Assembly (NCBI GenBank): GCA_964569295.1
Contig: CAZMVU010000082.1
Coordinates: forward strand, 1-19,443
DNA length: 19,443 nt
DNA from: CAZMVU01 sp964569295
GTDB lineage: Bacteria; Hydrogenedentota; Hydrogenedentia; Hydrogenedentales; JAGMZX01
Reading direction: 5' to 3'
The number at the start of each line of letters is the position of its first letter. Positions within the stretch are counted from its first letter, which is position 1. The notes beneath the pieces were generated by a model. The model saw nothing but the letters and a program-made list of their open reading frames with translations, searched no databases and was not told the origin of the DNA. The translations under genes and the position numbers were made by a program. Positions 17,283 through 19,443 of the stretch are shown in pieces.

Positions 17283-18173
17283 ATGGCAACGGATATATCC
17301 TTTGATATGGCCCGCAAACTCTTACCGCCGCGTCCCGAAAACTCGCACAAAGGCACGTATGGACACGTGTTTGTCCTGGCAGGGGCGCCCGGTTTCACGG
17401 GGGCGCCGGCCATGGTGTGTATGGGGGCGTATCGCGCGGGCGCCGGCCTCGTGACGGCGGGAGTCCCCGCCCCCGCCGCCGGTATCGCCACAGCGCATAT
17501 TGTCGAGGCGATGACATTGCACCTGCCCGCCACGGGAAACGGCGTGCTCGGCCCCGATGCCGTCGAAGCGGCGCTCGCGTTCGCCCGGGACAAAGCAGCC
17601 GTGGCAATCGGGCCGGGGCTGACGCAAGATGCAGACGCCGTGCGCTTTGTCCACGCTTTTCTCCGGGCGTGTTCCGTGCCGCTGGTTATCGACGCCGATG
17701 GCCTCAATGCCGTCAGCCGCGACACCAGCATCCTGCGGGAAATCGCGCCGCCCTGCATCCTCACGCCGCATCCCGGTGAAATGGCGCGCCTCGCCGGCCT
17801 GTCCACCAAGGAGGTACAGGCGGATCGCGGGCAGGTAGCGGAGGCCTTTGCCCGGGAGCACGGGTGCGTGGTGGTTCTCAAAGGCTGGCGCACCGTCGTG
17901 GCGGCGGCCACCGGCGATCGCTATACCAACACCACGGGCAACGCAGGCATGGCGAGCGGCGGTACGGGCGACGTGCTGTGCGGCGTGGTGGCGTCGCTGC
18001 TGGCCCAGGGACTCGCGCCGGATGCCGCCGCCCGGCTCGGCGTGTATGTCCACGGGCTCGCCGGCGATTATGCGGCTGCGGAGAAAACACAACGCGCCAT
18101 GATGGCGCGGGACCTGCTCGATTCCCTTCCCACTGCGTGGCGTCAGTTGGAAGCGGAGGCACCAGTGCCATGA
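17283..18173 (+). CDS. nnrD: ADP-dependent NAD(P)H-hydrate dehydratase
   Basis: The enzyme repairs hydrated NADH and NADPH by ADP-driven dehydration. The 296-residue product has the ribokinase-like family blocks HKGTYGHVFVLAG (22-34), YRAGAGLVTAG (50-60), IGPGL (109-113), DADGLNA (137-143), TPHPGEMARL (161-170) and NAGMASGGTGDVLCG (220-234), where the GTGD aspartate (Asp230) is the catalytic base by family knowledge. Length fits the stand-alone dehydratase; the epimerase half (NnrE), often fused, is absent here. GGAGG lies 4 nt before the ATG. Its stop overlaps the thiL start (ATGA), so the two are probably co-translated. Confidence 0.93.
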   Translation: MATDISFDMARKLLPPRPENSHKGTYGHVFVLAGAPGFTGAPAMVCMGAYRAGAGLVTAGVPAPAAGIATAHIVEAMTLHLPATGNGVLGPDAVEAALAFARDKAAVAIGPGLTQDADAVRFVHAFLRACSVPLVIDADGLNAVSRDTSILREIAPPCILTPHPGEMARLAGLSTKEVQADRGQVAEAFAREHGCVVVLKGWRTVVAAATGDRYTNTTGNAGMASGGTGDVLCGVVASLLAQGLAPDAAARLGVYVHGLAGDYAAAEKTQRAMMARDLLDSLPTAWRQLEAEAPVP

Positions 18174-19147
18174 GCACGCTGCGCGATCTTGGCGAATTCG
18201 GGCTTATCGCACAACTGACAAGCGGACTCGCCACGAATAAAGACGTCGTGTGCGGGGTGGGCGACGACTGCGCAGTGGTGAAGGCGGGGGGCCGTGTGCT
18301 GCTTGTCACGATGGATGCCAGCATCGAACAAGTGCATTTTACGCGCGATACCGCCGCCCCACACGACATCGGGTGGAAAGCCGCCGCCACGGCCATCAGT
18401 GACATTGCGGCCATGGGGGGCACAGCACGCTTCCTTACCGTGACCCTCGCTTGTCCCGCCGCCACGTCTGTCGCCTGGCTCGATGCGTTGTACACCGGTA
18501 TCGCCGAAGCGGCGGCGGAAGCCGGCGCGATCATCATCGGTGGCGACGTGACGAGCAACCCAGGCGGCATACTGATCGACGTGGCCGTGCTGGGTGACGC
18601 CGCGTGCGATGGGTACCGGCTGCGCGCCGGTGCACGGCCCGGTGACTTGCTGGCGATCACCGGCTACCCCGGGCGTTCGTCCGCGGGCCTCGCTGCCCTG
18701 GGATTGGGCATTCACGCCCCCGAACTTATCCGCGCGCACCTGCACCCCAAACCACGCCTTGCGGAGGGACGCTGGCTCGCGGCGCAAGCGTGCGTGCGCG
18801 CCATGATCGACGTGAGCGACGGGGTGGTGCAGGATGCAAGCCACCTGGCCGAGGCCAGTCACGTGGCCGCCGACATCGAGCTGGATGCCCTGCCCATCGC
18901 GCAGACACTTGCGCGGCACGCCAACGCGCTGGGCATTCGCCCGGAACAACTCGCGCTGGCCGGCGGTGAAGACTACGAGTTGGCCGTCGCACTCGATCCC
19001 GCATCGGCCGTGGACTGTTGCGCCGCCTTCGCACAAGTCTTCGGACAGCCCCTCACGGTAATCGGCCGGTTCAGCGAAGGGCACGGCGTGCGCATTGACG
19101 GCGCATCACCGCAAGCACTCGGCTTCGACCACTTCCGCCAAGGCTAA
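18170..19147 (+). CDS. thiL: thiamine-monophosphate kinase
   Basis: ThiL phosphorylates thiamine monophosphate to the active cofactor thiamine diphosphate. The 325-residue product carries the expected order of motifs: LGEFGLIAQL (7-16), GVGDDCAVV (29-37), ATAISDIAAMGG (73-84), IIGGDVTSNPGG (122-133), MIDVSDGVVQDASHLAEAS (212-230) and LAGGEDYELAVAL (263-275). The usual VEGVHF block reads IEQVHF (52-57), a mild departure. The ATG at 18170 overlaps the nnrD stop, and GGAGG lies 10 nt upstream (18155-18159); the longer open frame reaching back to 17864 is out of frame with nnrD and not supported. A GTGGGC-TTT-GCCCAC hairpin follows directly after the stop. Confidence 0.94.
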   Translation: MSTLRDLGEFGLIAQLTSGLATNKDVVCGVGDDCAVVKAGGRVLLVTMDASIEQVHFTRDTAAPHDIGWKAAATAISDIAAMGGTARFLTVTLACPAATSVAWLDALYTGIAEAAAEAGAIIIGGDVTSNPGGILIDVAVLGDAACDGYRLRAGARPGDLLAITGYPGRSSAGLAALGLGIHAPELIRAHLHPKPRLAEGRWLAAQACVRAMIDVSDGVVQDASHLAEASHVAADIELDALPIAQTLARHANALGIRPEQLALAGGEDYELAVALDPASAVDCCAAFAQVFGQPLTVIGRFSEGHGVRIDGASPQALGFDHFRQG

Positions 19148-19191
19148 CGTGGGCTTTGCCCACACCCCAAGGATGGCACGGCATGTTACGT

Positions 19192-19247
19192 GGGTCAGGG
19201 GTCAGGGGGCAGGGGGCAGGGGGCAGGGGGCAGGGGTCAGGGGTCAG
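19192..19247 (+). repeat. 7-nt tandem repeat, GGGKCAG x 8
   Basis: Eight uninterrupted 7-nt units read GGGTCAG twice, GGGGCAG four times, then GGGTCAG twice. A degenerate ninth unit (GGGGCTT) follows. Every unit has at least three consecutive G, so the plus strand could form G-quadruplexes. The tract lies inside the interrupted dispersed repeat. Confidence 0.9.
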
Positions 19248-19308
19248 GGGGCTTGGGCAGCTTGTGATGAGGGCGGCGGCGTGTTTCCGGAGCGCCGAAG
19301 GCGCGGTT

Positions 19309-19361
19309 CCATACCAGCCTGGGCCAACGGCCGAGACTGGTATGGTACGGGCCGTTGGCCC
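19309..19361. repeat. interleaved inverted repeats
   Basis: CCATACCAG (19309-19317) pairs with CTGGTATGG (19337-19345), and GGCCAACGGCC (19322-19332) pairs with GGCCGTTGGCC (19350-19360). The two stems are interleaved rather than nested, so they could form alternative hairpins or a pseudoknot-like fold. The region sits in the spacer of the interrupted dispersed repeat. Confidence 0.75.
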
Positions 19362-19443
19362 TGAACAAAGGGCGGGTTCTGGTCTCCAGGGAGGGCGAGC
19401 GTACCCGCGAGCCAAAACACCACGTATAACCCAAAGTCAGCGG

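Larger units (their letters stand above)
19149..19417 (-). repeat. two-module dispersed repeat, interrupted copy
   Basis: Read on the minus strand, module one (19389-19417) contains GGCTCGCGGGTACGCTCGCC, and module two (19149-19172) has CCTTGG followed by the hairpin GTGGGC-AAA-GCCCAC. Order and orientation match the compact copy at 2563-2627. In this copy the modules are 216 nt apart rather than 12, and the spacer holds a 7-nt tandem repeat and interleaved inverted repeats. The hairpin starts one base after the thiL stop, but no T tract follows it. No gene is supported in 19148-19443. Confidence 0.72.

Noticed and set aside
19237..19434. Small minus-strand open frame across the terminal repeats
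   Set aside because: Its sequence is mostly the dispersed repeat and the inverted repeats; I see no ribosome site or domain, so it is likely non-coding.

Overview
The window is GC-rich, densely coded bacterial DNA with strong Shine-Dalgarno sites, ATGA-type overlaps between genes and several lipoprotein or membrane-anchored products. Gene content (many URO-D-family methyltransferases with a corrinoid protein, a vSGLT-like sugar symporter, a lipoprotein aldose 1-epimerase, a CarboxypepD_reg-like surface protein) and the intergenic repeat style suggest an uncultured member of the PVC/Planctomycete/Hydrogenedentes-type lineages. That placement is an inference; there is no rRNA or other phylogenetic marker here.

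Layout. 123-1154 (-) is a membrane protein with a TPR-like tail. 1350-4282 (+) is a sugar pair: lipoprotein aldose 1-epimerase, then a sodium/sugar symporter, ending in a hairpin terminator. 4358-4986 (-) is a MntA/HepT-type nucleotidyltransferase/HEPN toxin-antitoxin pair. Just upstream of it on the same strand (5143-5424) is an N-terminal stump of a URO-D-family methyltransferase, and then a GGGGACAG inverted repeat.

5608-10925 (+) is the most interesting part: a URO-D-family protein, a stand-alone corrinoid protein, a terminator, a stand-alone homocysteine S-methyltransferase, a URO-D-family methyltransferase fused to a CPPC thioredoxin-like domain, and a CobW-type GTPase overlapping it by four bases. 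Together these look like a split, corrinoid-dependent methyl-transfer route. It has the homocysteine and B12 modules of methionine synthase as separate proteins but no pterin-binding module in view. URO-D-type proteins are the candidates for moving methyl groups on and off the corrinoid, and CobW is a candidate metal or corrinoid chaperone. The methyl donor cannot be told from sequence.

11023-13888 (-) is a two-gene unit: a TPR lipoprotein followed by a GT-C-type membrane glycosyltransferase with a GTG start. 14002-14328 (-) is a small GGQ release-factor-like protein and 14413-15213 (-) a multi-pass membrane protein. 15498-17171 (+) is a membrane-anchored protein with repeated beta-sandwich modules, then an overlapping nnrD-thiL pair (metabolite repair and thiamine phosphate kinase).

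Non-coding structure: a two-module dispersed repeat occurs twice in opposite orientation (2563-2627 and 19149-19417). Its second copy is split by about 216 nt holding a 7-nt tandem repeat and an interleaved inverted repeat. A perfect 17-bp hairpin lies upstream of the 15498 gene. No tRNA, rRNA, CRISPR array or complete transposase was seen.
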